DNA of 38,166 bases from an uncultured Saprospiraceae bacterium (GCA_937924035.1 CALDTK010000178.1:1-38166); one strand, 5' to 3'. Positions 16,648 to 24,857 are shown, numbered from the stretch's first letter. Notes: a model not told the origin generated them from the letters alone. Made by a program: numbers and translations.

Positions 16648-17486
16648 GTAGCTTTTCACTCAGAGTATCTTTCACTTTGTTGAGCTTAGCAGTGATGCTA
16701 ATGAGTTGCGAGCAAAGAGTTGAAGGTTGCTTGGATTTTCGTGCACTGCAGGTCGATGTCACAGCGGATGATCCTTGTACGGATTGTTGTACTTATCCAA
16801 AGCTTCAATTGAATTTCATACCAGTGCGTTTCGCTGGTGGAACGGTTCCTTCCACTCTGCGAAGTTCAGACACTTTACTTTTAGGAGCGGATGTAGCCAT
16901 AGCCCCCGAGCTAGGTTTTTACCTCCACGACCTCTTTTTAATCGCTGACGATGGGGAGCGCTTAGCATTAATGGACACATTTACAGTGTTTTCAGGAAAT
17001 GGAGATCCCAATTTTGTACTTGAACGTAGCCTTTTGCGTGTCACCCCATTTCGCCAAACAAGTTATGAACTAGGGACCTTACTAGATTCTAAGACCTTTG
17101 TAGCCGTTGAGGCTAAGCTCGGATTGCCAGATATATTGAAAGCAACAGATATCGATTTACAACCTGCTGGAAGTCCACTGAATAGAAACACGGACTCATT
17201 ACTAATATCAAGTCAGGGAGACGAGTACTTAGACATGAATTTTAAATACAAGCAGCTGAATGGCAATACTAACTCTATCCAACTACTTGACGGGCAAAAT
17301 GAGGAGGTCCACTGGGAATTACCTGCTCCTGCTATCTATGAACCATCCTTTAATTTGATTATTAGTCTTGGTATGCCTGCTGACCTATTGCTGCAATTGG
17401 ACAGTGGAACAGTAAACGGAGGCGTCTTCGTAGCAGATTTTCTCGAACAAGCAGTAGTGCTCGAAACGCTACTCAGTCGTTCATAA
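16626..17486 (+). CDS. MbnP-like lipoprotein lacking the aromatic motif
   Basis: 286 residues; lipoprotein signal (FTLLSLAVMLMSC) following a short charged start. The mature N-terminus has a Cys-rich GCLDFRALQV...DPCTDCCTYP segment, similar to GCxDPxAxNY motifs of Bacteroidota secreted proteins. The remainder follows the MbnP outline: LQLNFIPV, then FYLHDLFLI (compare FYLSDIxL), an acidic strand, VEAKLGLPD, and a late DMNFKYK where the true family has an Hx-type strand. It lacks the W-x-x-W-x-S/GY-x-F-x-K-x-EG signature seen in its neighbour. Interpretation: a diverged MbnP paralogue, perhaps a partner or periplasmic chaperone for the copper protein. Start chosen at ATG 16626, inside the exonuclease gene end. 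Confidence 0.6.
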   Translation: MGIDERVSSFSLRVSFTLLSLAVMLMSCEQRVEGCLDFRALQVDVTADDPCTDCCTYPKLQLNFIPVRFAGGTVPSTLRSSDTLLLGADVAIAPELGFYLHDLFLIADDGERLALMDTFTVFSGNGDPNFVLERSLLRVTPFRQTSYELGTLLDSKTFVAVEAKLGLPDILKATDIDLQPAGSPLNRNTDSLLISSQGDEYLDMNFKYKQLNGNTNSIQLLDGQNEEVHWELPAPAIYEPSFNLIISLGMPADLLLQLDSGTVNGGVFVADFLEQAVVLETLLSRS

Positions 17487-17535
17487 AAGAAGCTTTGTGT
17501 CTCTCTGTTTACAAACTAAACACTGTTAATCTCCG

Positions 17536-17543
17536 TTACTTTG
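17536..17543 (+). promoter_or_regulatory. Possible -7 box upstream of mbnP-like gene
   Basis: TTACTTTG lies 18 bases before ATG 17562 and resembles the Bacteroidota -7 element TAnnTTTG with a one-base spacer. No clear TTG -33 element is seen. If real, it excludes the longer TTG start at 17541. Confidence 0.3.
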
Positions 17544-17561
17544 TGCGTACAAAATTTTACT

Positions 17562-18332
17562 ATGACACTTACTCTTCGTCGTTCCCTTTTCGTTGTTTTT
17601 CTTTCCTTGATTCTTGGTGCTTCGTCTTGCGGTGACGATGATCTTGAGCCAACATTGGGAATTGGAAGTATTGAACTTTCTATTCAAGGTGAATTGGCAG
17701 GTGACGACTTAACACTAGAGTCTAGAACGTACGATGCCAGTGGTGCGGCTGAAGGTTTTAGAATGTCAAGGTTGAGTTTTTTTTTAAGTGATTTGCGTCT
17801 GGTTGAGTTACGAGACGGACAATCATTCGAAACACCAGTAGCTGATGTTGCTTACTTCAACCTAGGTCCATCTGGTCTCGATTCAGAGGTGTTTGACACT
17901 ATTCCGAGCGGCGATTATACGAGTTTGCGTTTCAATTTCGGGCTTACTGAAGAGCAAGACATGACTTCTCCTGCAGACTATGCTACCACGCATCCTTTGG
18001 GTGAACCCGCTGAGTATTGGGCTAATTGGGAGAGTTACATCTTCGCAAAGATTGAAGGAAAGACTGATACCTTGCCTGACAATCAAGAAAGATTTGATGC
18101 GTCTTTTGTCTTTCACATTGGTGTTTCAGCAGAAAATGCGAGACCTGGTGAAATTCCAATCAATCTGCCAGTAAGAGGAGGGATAAACGAATTAAAATTG
18201 AATCTTGACGTTGCCGAACTGATGCAGCTCAATACAGCTAATGAATTGCCACTCACTAAATTTATTCATGGTGGTCCACTTACAGAGCAGATCCCTACGA
18301 GTGCGGTAGCCGCACTTTCAACAGCAGAATAA
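17562..18332 (+). CDS. mbnP: MbnP family copper-binding lipoprotein
   Basis: 256 residues from ATG 17562 (MTLTLRRSLFVVFLSLILGASSC, lipobox GASC-like with Cys23). The MbnP signatures appear in order: a beta strand IELSIQGELAG, FFLSDLRLVELRDG, PSGDYTSLRFNFGL, then the diagnostic EYWANWESYIFAKIEG (Trp153, Trp156), then FVFHIG and INLPVRGGINELKLNLDV. In characterised pairs, the partner MbnH oxidises a Trp of MbnP to kynurenine, creating a high-affinity copper site. The stop codon shares one base with the start of the dihaem gene behind it, the usual MbnP-MbnH arrangement. Which Trp is modified here cannot be told from sequence. An earlier in-frame TTG at 17541 is rejected. Confidence 0.82.
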   Translation: MTLTLRRSLFVVFLSLILGASSCGDDDLEPTLGIGSIELSIQGELAGDDLTLESRTYDASGAAEGFRMSRLSFFLSDLRLVELRDGQSFETPVADVAYFNLGPSGLDSEVFDTIPSGDYTSLRFNFGLTEEQDMTSPADYATTHPLGEPAEYWANWESYIFAKIEGKTDTLPDNQERFDASFVFHIGVSAENARPGEIPINLPVRGGINELKLNLDVAELMQLNTANELPLTKFIHGGPLTEQIPTSAVAALSTAE

Positions 18333-19444
18333 TGAGAACGTGGCTACACTATATCTCTCTTGGGTTACTGTTTAGCCTTGTGTTCACTGCCTGCGGTCCC
18401 GATGATGGTCTACCTGCTAGAGGGGCTACGATAGATTTTCCTCTGCTTGACCTTCCATACGCACCAGAATCTTATACCTACAAGGTTCCAGCTCATTTTC
18501 AAGAGCTTCCACAACCGGATAGCAATCTAGCTACTGTCGCTGGTGTAGAGCTTGGCCGTAGACTATTTTATGATCCAATTCTCTCGAGGGACAGCTCGAT
18601 CTCTTGTGCTTCCTGTCACTTTCCCGAGGCTGGATTTACCGACCAGTTGGCCTTCAGTCCAGGAATAATAGGCGAAAAAACGTTGAGGTCGAGCATGTCC
18701 TTGATCAACATCGCTTATCAATCTAGCTATTTCTGGGATGGTCGAAGTGCTACCCTTGAAGAGCAAAGTTTGCATCCTATTGAAGATCCTATCGAAATGG
18801 ATGCCACTTGGCCGGAAATTGAAGCGCGTCTTAGGAATAGCTCAAATTATAGAGCTGGTTTTCGAGCTGCCTTTGGTATCGAGAATTCGGGTGAGATAGA
18901 TCGCTATCTAGCTGCCAAGGCTCTCTCGCAATTTGAAAGGTCTCTAATTTCTGGAAATAGCCGATACGATCAGATCAGATTTAATCTCAACGGTTTTTTC
19001 ACTCCATTAGAAGAAGATGGTTTTGATTTATTCACTACCGAGCCATCGCAAGATCATCCGGGATGTGCACATTGTCACAACGCACTAATGTTTTCTGATA
19101 ATCGCTTCCTCAACAATGGAATAGACTCCACTGAAACCTTAGACGGTTTTACAGATCTTGGAAGAGGCGCGATCTCAGGGAATCCTTTCGATAATGGCAA
19201 ATTTCGTTCTCCAACGCTGCGGAATATTGAGCTAACAGCTCCTTATATGCACGACGGTCGTTTTGCAACCTTGGATGAAGTTCTTGATCACTATGCATCG
19301 GGAGGACATTACAGCCCAACGAAAGACCCGCAGATTACTGGATTTCCGCTTTCACCATATGACCGTGAGGCGATGAAAGCATTTTTGCTTACCCTCACAG
19401 ATACAACGAGTCTCAAGGATCCTGCCTTGTCCAATCCCTTTTAG
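18332..19444 (+). CDS. mbnH: Dihaem cytochrome c peroxidase-like protein (MbnH/MauG family)
   Basis: 370 residues with a lipoprotein signal (GLLFSLVFTAC, Cys21). Two c-type haem sites are present: CASCH at 92-96 and CAHCH at 245-249. Typical family segments flank them: LGRRLFYDPILSRD, GFTDQLAFSPG, YFWDGRSATLEEQ, FERSLISGNSRYD, and APYMHDGRFATLDEVLDHYASGG. This family uses hydrogen peroxide through a bis-Fe(IV) type state. Cytochrome c peroxidases reduce peroxide, while MauG and MbnH oxidise a protein tryptophan. The direct overlap with an MbnP gene favours the MbnH role: making kynurenine in MbnP. Haem attachment requires Ccm or Ccs machinery elsewhere in the genome. Confidence 0.88.
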   Translation: MRTWLHYISLGLLFSLVFTACGPDDGLPARGATIDFPLLDLPYAPESYTYKVPAHFQELPQPDSNLATVAGVELGRRLFYDPILSRDSSISCASCHFPEAGFTDQLAFSPGIIGEKTLRSSMSLINIAYQSSYFWDGRSATLEEQSLHPIEDPIEMDATWPEIEARLRNSSNYRAGFRAAFGIENSGEIDRYLAAKALSQFERSLISGNSRYDQIRFNLNGFFTPLEEDGFDLFTTEPSQDHPGCAHCHNALMFSDNRFLNNGIDSTETLDGFTDLGRGAISGNPFDNGKFRSPTLRNIELTAPYMHDGRFATLDEVLDHYASGGHYSPTKDPQITGFPLSPYDREAMKAFLLTLTDTTSLKDPALSNPF

Positions 19445-19459
19445 TTGCTTTTTGTCTCT

Positions 19460-19473
19460 GCTTTCGCCAAAAC
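19460..19473 (-). repeat. 14-bp GNRA motif, GGC form
   Basis: The minus strand reads GTTTTGGCGAAAGC exactly. It lies 15 bases after the mbnH stop and is paired in inverted orientation with 19492-19505. Confidence 0.8.
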
Positions 19474-19491
19474 TCGTATTCAGGAGGTCCT

Positions 19492-19505
19492 GTTTTGCCG
19501 AAAGG
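19492..19505 (+). repeat. 14-bp GNRA motif, GCC form
   Basis: Exact GTTTTGCCGAAAGG followed by T. With the copy at 19460 it forms a 13-bp inverted repeat with one mismatch and an 18-nt spacer. Confidence 0.8.
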
Positions 19506-19594
19506 TGGATTAAGTGGCTAGTGTAAACGATTTCTTTCCAGTTTCTCTTTGAATAGTGGGGTAGTGCCAGCTGTGCGTTGTTTCTTCACGGCCG

Positions 19595-20740
19595 ATGTCT
19601 TCATCCCCTCACAATGATCAGCTTGCTGCTTTAGATCGATTCGATCTGGACATCAGCATTGCGTTCACAAAACAGGTGATGAACCTGCTTAATGATGTTT
19701 ATTTCCGAGCCAGATTGGTTGGATTTGATGAATGGGAAGAACGTAATAATCCAGATGCCCCCCTCATTTTTGTAAGCAATCACTCAGGGATGGCAATGCC
19801 TTGGGATGCGGTAAGTTTTGTTGCCCTACTCTTTAGAAAGTTTGACTATGAATATGACAAAACTCTTCGTACGCTAATTACCCCGTATTTTACGCGTGTT
19901 GGTCTGATGAGTTTATATCAAATTCCTAAGGTCTTAACTCGTTCTGGAGGGATCGAGGCAACAATGAAAAATTTTGAAGCAAGCATGAGCCTCAAAGAAG
20001 GCCATGTGCTGATCTATCCTGAAGGGTTAAGGGGCATTGGAAAAGGGTTTGAGCATCGATATGAGTTGCAGCGAGTGAGTAGCTCAATCGTTAGAATGGC
20101 GCTCAAATACAAGACGGATATCGTTCATTTTGCGAGTATTAATGCAGAATATATCCATCCGTTTGCTTTTCGGTCAGAGTGGCTTAATCGAATAGGGAAG
20201 CGTTTGCTCGGATTGCCATTTTTACCACTCACGATTCTTTTGCCACTTATTCTAATTCAACCTTGGGTATTTTATATGGCCTTCCCGGCCAACTTGACTT
20301 TTGTTCGCAAATCACGCATAAAGTGGCAGGAGCTAACAGATCTACCGAAAGAAGAGATTGATGAAAATGTGATCGGATCTATTCGAGATCGATTGCAGGT
20401 TCAGCTGCAGAAGGAACTAAATGAAGCTGAAGAAGTATATGGCCGTTCTCCATTTGGATGGAGATCGTTTTGGCGGCAGCTGAAAAGAAGCTATCGATCA
20501 TTCCCGCTGTGGTTGCCTATTGGATGGCCTTTACTCTTTTGGGAATTCCAACGGGCATATACACGTAAGGAAGGTGATGAGATTAAGCTAACTGGACTAT
20601 CGATTCTATCCATCTTATCTAAGCAGCCTTGGCTACTTGCATACTATGTCCCGATTTTAGGCTGGATTCCTATACTTTTTTGGTCAAATCGAATGTCAGT
20701 TAGGCATGAGAGTCCCAAAAAGCCTAAAAAAAGCTCATAA
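19595..20740 (+). CDS. PlsC-like glycerolipid acyltransferase
   Basis: 381 residues. The acyltransferase block is NHSGMAMPWDAV (His63, Asp71), the extended HxxG..P.D form seen in LPLAT/MGAT-like proteins rather than the strict NHx4D. The later block is IYPEGLRGIGKGF (Pro142, Glu143, Gly144). The family moves acyl chains from acyl-CoA or acyl-ACP to lysophospholipid-like acceptors at the inner membrane. Hydrophobic segments follow near 205-230 (LPFLPLTILLPLILIQPWVFYM) and at the C-terminus (WLPIGWPLLFWEF, WLLAYYVPILGWIPILFW), so it is membrane-bound. The exact acceptor is unknown. It stands alone: 150 bases with a motif pair precede it and a 683-bp gap follows. Confidence 0.78.
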   Translation: MSSSPHNDQLAALDRFDLDISIAFTKQVMNLLNDVYFRARLVGFDEWEERNNPDAPLIFVSNHSGMAMPWDAVSFVALLFRKFDYEYDKTLRTLITPYFTRVGLMSLYQIPKVLTRSGGIEATMKNFEASMSLKEGHVLIYPEGLRGIGKGFEHRYELQRVSSSIVRMALKYKTDIVHFASINAEYIHPFAFRSEWLNRIGKRLLGLPFLPLTILLPLILIQPWVFYMAFPANLTFVRKSRIKWQELTDLPKEEIDENVIGSIRDRLQVQLQKELNEAEEVYGRSPFGWRSFWRQLKRSYRSFPLWLPIGWPLLFWEFQRAYTRKEGDEIKLTGLSILSILSKQPWLLAYYVPILGWIPILFWSNRMSVRHESPKKPKKSS

Positions 20741-20922
20741 GTCGAGCGTAAAAATTGCTTTTCAATTCACATTTAGTTGTCTTAAGTCATTGATAATCAA
20801 TGATTGTGCAGATTTGTGAAGGTTTTTGTTTCTCACAATCGACTCGTTTTGTACCACGCTAAGCGTTTCTAAGTAGCTCATATTTGTATCATCGCTACAA
20901 TGGTAGCCATCAAATAAGGATA

Positions 20923-20972
20923 TGTTCATGGGATTATAGTTTGTAAAGTTAGTCGGGTCAAGCGACCCGACT
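20923..20972 (+). ncRNA. Tandem small-RNA-like module, copy 1
   Basis: A 22-base repeat (20923-20944, beginning TGTTCATGGGATTATA), then 6 bases, then a hairpin AGTCGGGT-CAAGCG-ACCCGACT (20951-20972; a flanking T-A adds a ninth pair). The T-run behind it is weak (ATCTTTCC). The same layout recurs at 21026. Confidence 0.4.
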
Positions 20973-21025
20973 ATCTTTCCAAATATCGCTTAGGCGCTAT
21001 GATTCGGATGGACTTCACGATACAT

Positions 21026-21092
21026 TGTTCATGGGATTATAATTTGTTAACCGCAGGTCGGGCTGAGAATTCAGCTCGACCTGTTGTTTTTT
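21026..21092 (+). ncRNA. Tandem small-RNA-like module, copy 2, with terminator
   Basis: The same 22-base repeat with one change (21026-21047), the same 6-base spacing, then the stem CAGGTCGGGCTGA / TCAGCTCGACCTG around GAAT (21054-21083) and TTGTTTTTT. The hairpin and T-run are a convincing intrinsic terminator, yet no gene lies upstream on this strand for 300 bases, so it probably ends a short RNA. Confidence 0.45.
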
Positions 21093-21281
21093 ATGGAGTT
21101 TTGTTAAATAGAATTAAATAGACTACCTGATAGAGGGTATATATCGTCTTTTTTACATCGAGGGTCTCACTTAAGAAGTGACATATAGTTTGGTTTTACG
21201 TCTTTTGTATGTGAAACGCATATTCTTGCAAAAAAGACACCTTTAGACCTTGAAATTGAAACACCATTAATAGGGTAGCGT

Positions 21282-21312
21282 AATAAGGGTATAAGAGCCC
21301 TTATTTCTTCCT
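21282..21312 (+). terminator. Possible weak terminator
   Basis: 8-bp stem AATAAGGG / CCCTTATT (21282-21289, 21298-21305) followed by TCTTCCTTTTC. No coding gene ends nearby. Confidence 0.3.
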
Positions 21313-21383
21313 TTTCTATTGTGTATCAATGTTTTAGGGATTAGTTTTCAGGCAGGTACATTTTTTAAAAGTTAACCGACTTT

Positions 21384-21391
21384 TAAATTTG
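21384..21391 (+). promoter_or_regulatory. Possible -7 box of the SprB-repeat gene
   Basis: TAAATTTG matches the Bacteroidota -7 consensus TAnnTTTG exactly and lies 32 bases before ATG 21424. A clear TTG -33 element is not visible. Confidence 0.4.
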
Positions 21392-21423
21392 TAAGTATCT
21401 TTTCGGTTAAACCAGTCAAACCC

Positions 21424-24400
21424 ATGAATCAAAAACTACTTCAACCCAGAGTTCTACTGCTTCTATTGAGCACAATGTTCTTTTCTGCGGGATGGGCACA
21501 AATTAATGTGACCCTCAACTCATCTAACCCTACTTGCGCAGGATTCACCAACGGATCTATTTCTGCCATGGCAAGTGGAGGAAATGGTTCCTACTCTTAT
21601 GCATGGAGCAACGGCCAGACAGGCCAAGGTATCTCTGGCATTGGTGATGGCACCTATAGTGTTACCGTAACTGATACTGATGGAAATACTGGAACAAGAT
21701 CTACAAGCCTCAATGCTCCTTCAGCACTAGATGGTGTTATCACACAAGGAGGTTCGCTTTGCTCAGCAACAGATAATGCATCTGTTGCAGGAACAGGAGG
21801 AACAGCTCCTTACTCTTACGTTTGGACGAATGGTCAAACTGGAAGTTCTGCAAGTAATCTTGGATTTGGAACAGTCTGCGTTGACATTACAGATGCCAAC
21901 GGCTGTGAAAAGCGTGTTTGTGACCATCTAGCCGAGCCATTAAGTGTAGACGCTCAAGCTGAAAACGTTCTTTGCCCAGGAGGTTGTGACGGCGTCGTTG
22001 TTGCAATTGTTTCCGGCGGAGCTGGTGGCGTTACTTATCTATGGGATAATGGTACTACCGATGCTGTCAACGATATGTTGCTTCCAGGAACTTACTGTGT
22101 CACTGTTACCGATGCCAACGGATGTACTGCAACAGATTGCGGTACTATCGGACAGCCGGCTGGATTTACATTTAACTTCAACACAACCAATCCTGATTGT
22201 GGAGTAGCAAATGGAAGTACTACAGTCCAAGCTTCAGGCGGAACTGCACCTTATACCTACTCATGGAGTGACGGTCCTACCGGCGCTACTCGAACTAACC
22301 TTGCCGAAGGAACTTACACCGTTACTGTTACAGACGCTAACGGTTGTACAGGGACAGAAACTGTTTCGCTTGCTGGTAGCAACTTAGTTGTTGCAATTAC
22401 TCCTAACTCTCCAGCTTGTGGAGTTGGAGCTACCGGTACTGCTACGGCGATGGTTACAGGAGGAACAGCTCCTATCAGTTATATGTGGTCTTCAGGTTCA
22501 ACTACGAACACAGCAGGAAACCTCGCTCCAGGTATGTACACAGTCACTGTTACTGATGCTGCCGGTTGTACAGGAACGGCATCAACAGTCATTACAGCTG
22601 GTGCTTCCTTAACAGTTACTGCTTCAGCGACTGACGTGCTTTGTGCAGGAGATGCTGATGGTAGCGCAAGCGCTATGGTTTCTGGAGGTCAAGCTCCTTA
22701 CACATATTCATGGAGTAATAGCGAAAGCGATCCAACAATTGACGGACTTTCTCCAGGGACATACACTGTTATGGTTTCTGATGCTAATGGTTGTGCTGGA
22801 ACTGCTCAAGTAACAGTGAGCGAGCCAACTGCTCTAATTTGTAGCGTTAATACACTGCAAGCGATCACTGCTTTCGGAGCAAGTGACGGACAGCTTTCAG
22901 CGCAGTTTAACGGCGGTACTCCAACATATACAGTTGTTTGGAACACCGGTCAAACTGGTCAAGTACTTAGCAACCTCGGTCCTGGTACGTACACCGCTAC
23001 AATCACTGATGCTAACGGTTGTACAACAACTTGTGATGCAACGTTAACACAACCAAACCCACCAGCTCTAGGCAAAATTGGAGACTATGTTTGGCGTGAC
23101 CTCAATGGAAACGGTCAGCAAGAGGCAGGTGAACCAGCAGTAGAAGGTGCGATTGTGACGTTGACTTTCCCTGATGGATCAACAATGACGCAAACAACAA
23201 ATGCTCAGGGTAACTATTGCTTTGAAGATTTGGCTTCTGGAGACTATAAGGTCACTTTCCAAATCAAACTCGGAGAAAACGATAAGTGGACTGTTGCAAA
23301 TAGTGGTAACGACGAAACCGATTCTGATGCTGTCCCAATGTCAGGAACACCAGATATCGCAATGACCAGCACGTTCAATTTGCCTCCAGGTGATACGAAC
23401 CTAACTATAGATGCAGGCTTGCTTAATGCTTGTGTTGAAGTCACTGATCCAGGATCAATCGAAGCTTCAGAAACCACAGTTTGTGGTATAGGAGCTGACC
23501 CAGGAGTAATTAATAGTCTTTCTCCTGCTGTTTCAACAGGAGCTATTCGCTACGTTTGGATGCGTAATACTCAGCCTGATCCTAACTTCGGTAACTGGAC
23601 TACAGCTCCAGGAGTTAATAATCAGGTAAGCTATGATCCAGGACCGATCTACGAAACGACCTACTATGCTCGTTGTGCTTTCGGAGTAGACTGTAATGTC
23701 CCGGTAGAGACGAACATCGTTGAAATTACCGTCGGAACTACAAGCCGCGCCGGAATTTCAGGTCCAACACTTGTATGTGTTGATGATCCTTACACCTTCG
23801 AGGCAGATAACGCTGGTGGTGGTGCAATTTACGAGTGGGACTTCGGGCCACGCGCTACACCACAAACGGCGACAGGACGTACTGTAAGTGTTTCTTGGGG
23901 AATTTTCGGACAACGTAACGTGACGCTTAAGGTGACGCGCCAGGGTTGTGAGACATTTGCTACTCAAAGAGTCGCTATTTCGAACTGCTTTACACCATCA
24001 CCGTTTACAATCACTTCACTTACTACTGCAGGTAATACTGTAGCATTGACTTGGGAAATGAATGGCGAAGACCTCGCAGGAGATTACATGGTACAAAGGT
24101 CGTTAGATGGAGGTGTATCTTTCTCAGATATTGGTTCAGTGCCTGTACAAGTAGGAACACAAATGCAGTCTTATGAATTCATGGACAACTCTCCAAAACT
24201 TGGATACAACGTCTATCGAGTAGTTCGTGTACTTGAGCTAGGTGATACGTACTTCAGTGAAACAGCGAATGCTTCTTTTGCCAGCCAAGAAGTTGACTTC
24301 GTTGCTTACCCTAACCCAGCAGTTGAATTCATCACTGTTGAGCGTTTCGATAATATCGACAAGACACGCACGGTAGAAATTGTTGACCAGAGCGGCCGCA

Positions 24401-24537
24401 TTCTACGTACGGTTCAATTCCCTCAAGGATTGAAGATGCTTGAGGTGTCACTTGAATCAGCACCATTAGGAATTGTTCACCTCCGCGTGGTTTCTCCTAG
24501 TGGAATTGTAAGCAGCATTAGCGTGCTCAAGCAATAA
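21424..24537 (+). CDS. SprB-repeat, SdrD_B-like and PKD protein with T9SS type A tail
   Basis: 1037 residues; signal peptide (LLLLLSTMFFSAGWAQ). About seven SprB-type repeats fill residues 25-545, each reading roughly NPxCxGxxNGSxxAxxxGGxxPYxYxWSNGxT...LxxGTYTVTVTDANGC. Residues 550-665 form an SdrD_B-like module (GKIGDYVWRDLNGNGQQEAGEP...NYCFEDLASGDYKVTF). A PKD-like module lies near 780-850 (YEWDFGP...RNVTLKVTRQGC), then a fibronectin-like segment. Residues 955-1037 are a T9SS type A sorting domain (VAYPNPAVEFITVE...IVDQSGRILRT...GIVHLRVVSPSG). Type A tails are cleaved on export. SprB repeats are named for the Flavobacterium gliding adhesin, so surface adhesion or motility is likely. It has its own terminator downstream. 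Confidence 0.9.
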   Translation: MNQKLLQPRVLLLLLSTMFFSAGWAQINVTLNSSNPTCAGFTNGSISAMASGGNGSYSYAWSNGQTGQGISGIGDGTYSVTVTDTDGNTGTRSTSLNAPSALDGVITQGGSLCSATDNASVAGTGGTAPYSYVWTNGQTGSSASNLGFGTVCVDITDANGCEKRVCDHLAEPLSVDAQAENVLCPGGCDGVVVAIVSGGAGGVTYLWDNGTTDAVNDMLLPGTYCVTVTDANGCTATDCGTIGQPAGFTFNFNTTNPDCGVANGSTTVQASGGTAPYTYSWSDGPTGATRTNLAEGTYTVTVTDANGCTGTETVSLAGSNLVVAITPNSPACGVGATGTATAMVTGGTAPISYMWSSGSTTNTAGNLAPGMYTVTVTDAAGCTGTASTVITAGASLTVTASATDVLCAGDADGSASAMVSGGQAPYTYSWSNSESDPTIDGLSPGTYTVMVSDANGCAGTAQVTVSEPTALICSVNTLQAITAFGASDGQLSAQFNGGTPTYTVVWNTGQTGQVLSNLGPGTYTATITDANGCTTTCDATLTQPNPPALGKIGDYVWRDLNGNGQQEAGEPAVEGAIVTLTFPDGSTMTQTTNAQGNYCFEDLASGDYKVTFQIKLGENDKWTVANSGNDETDSDAVPMSGTPDIAMTSTFNLPPGDTNLTIDAGLLNACVEVTDPGSIEASETTVCGIGADPGVINSLSPAVSTGAIRYVWMRNTQPDPNFGNWTTAPGVNNQVSYDPGPIYETTYYARCAFGVDCNVPVETNIVEITVGTTSRAGISGPTLVCVDDPYTFEADNAGGGAIYEWDFGPRATPQTATGRTVSVSWGIFGQRNVTLKVTRQGCETFATQRVAISNCFTPSPFTITSLTTAGNTVALTWEMNGEDLAGDYMVQRSLDGGVSFSDIGSVPVQVGTQMQSYEFMDNSPKLGYNVYRVVRVLELGDTYFSETANASFASQEVDFVAYPNPAVEFITVERFDNIDKTRTVEIVDQSGRILRTVQFPQGLKMLEVSLESAPLGIVHLRVVSPSGIVSSISVLKQ

Positions 24538-24554
24538 GACTTAACTGGTTTATC

Positions 24555-24576
24555 GGTTTTAGCTTTCGCTAAAACC
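24555..24576 (+). repeat. Fully palindromic version of the GNRA motif
   Basis: GGTTTTAGC (24555-24563) and GCTAAAACC (24568-24576) form a perfect 9-bp stem around TTTC (GAAA on the other strand). The minus strand carries GTTTTAGCGAAAGC, the motif with A-U replacing G-C in the mini-stem. It lies 18 bases after the SprB gene stop and just before the terminator. Confidence 0.75.
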
Positions 24577-24580
24577 ATTC

Positions 24581-24619
24581 AACGGCTCGATTCCTCTTTT
24601 GGGGATCGGGCCGTTTTTT
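24581..24619 (+). terminator. Rho-independent terminator after the SprB-repeat gene
   Basis: AACGGCTCGATTCC pairs with GGGATCGGGCCGTT (about 14 bp, two G-T pairs) around a 7-nt T-rich loop, followed by TTTTT. Confidence 0.85.
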
Positions 24620-24857
24620 ATTGGTGTTTTTGGCCCTGTAGAATAGACTAGATTGAATGCACCCTCATTTACGATTTACATATTGAATACAGCAAGCCCT
24701 TGATCGTTCGACCAATTGCGCTAGGTAGAAGCTGGTAATGGTATTTTCACTATGCTAACTAGATGCAATGCTTTGAGCTACAGCTATTCCGCCAACGCTG
24801 CACGGACAACTTTATCGATAGCTATCCAAAATATCCAGACAAAGCCCAAAACGACTC

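Larger units (their letters stand above)
20741..21423. other. 683-bp hairpin-rich gap before the SprB-repeat gene
   Basis: No coding region seen. It contains a 17-base palindrome TCATTGATAATCAATGA (20787-20803) and two tandem repeat-plus-hairpin modules (20923-20972 and 21026-21092). Further on are a hairpin TCACTT-AAG-AAGTGA (21167-21181) and a stem AATAAGGG / CCCTTATT (21282-21305) followed by a pyrimidine-rich stretch. A -7-like box lies at 21384. The density of foldable elements without coding is unusual for this window. Confidence 0.6.
24538..24857. other. 320-bp convergent gap
   Basis: It contains the palindromic GNRA motif and the terminator listed above; nothing clear after 24620. 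A 63-codon frame at 24752-24943 runs into the opposite-strand glycosyltransferase and looks like chance. Confidence 0.6.

Noticed and set aside
17053-17066. TTTCGCCAAACAAG resembling the motif
   Set aside because: Only the central part matches and the four-A run is broken.
17541-17561. Earlier TTG start for the MbnP gene
   Set aside because: It would put a Cys and polar residues before the signal peptide; ATG 17562 gives a normal lipoprotein signal and leaves room for the -7 box.
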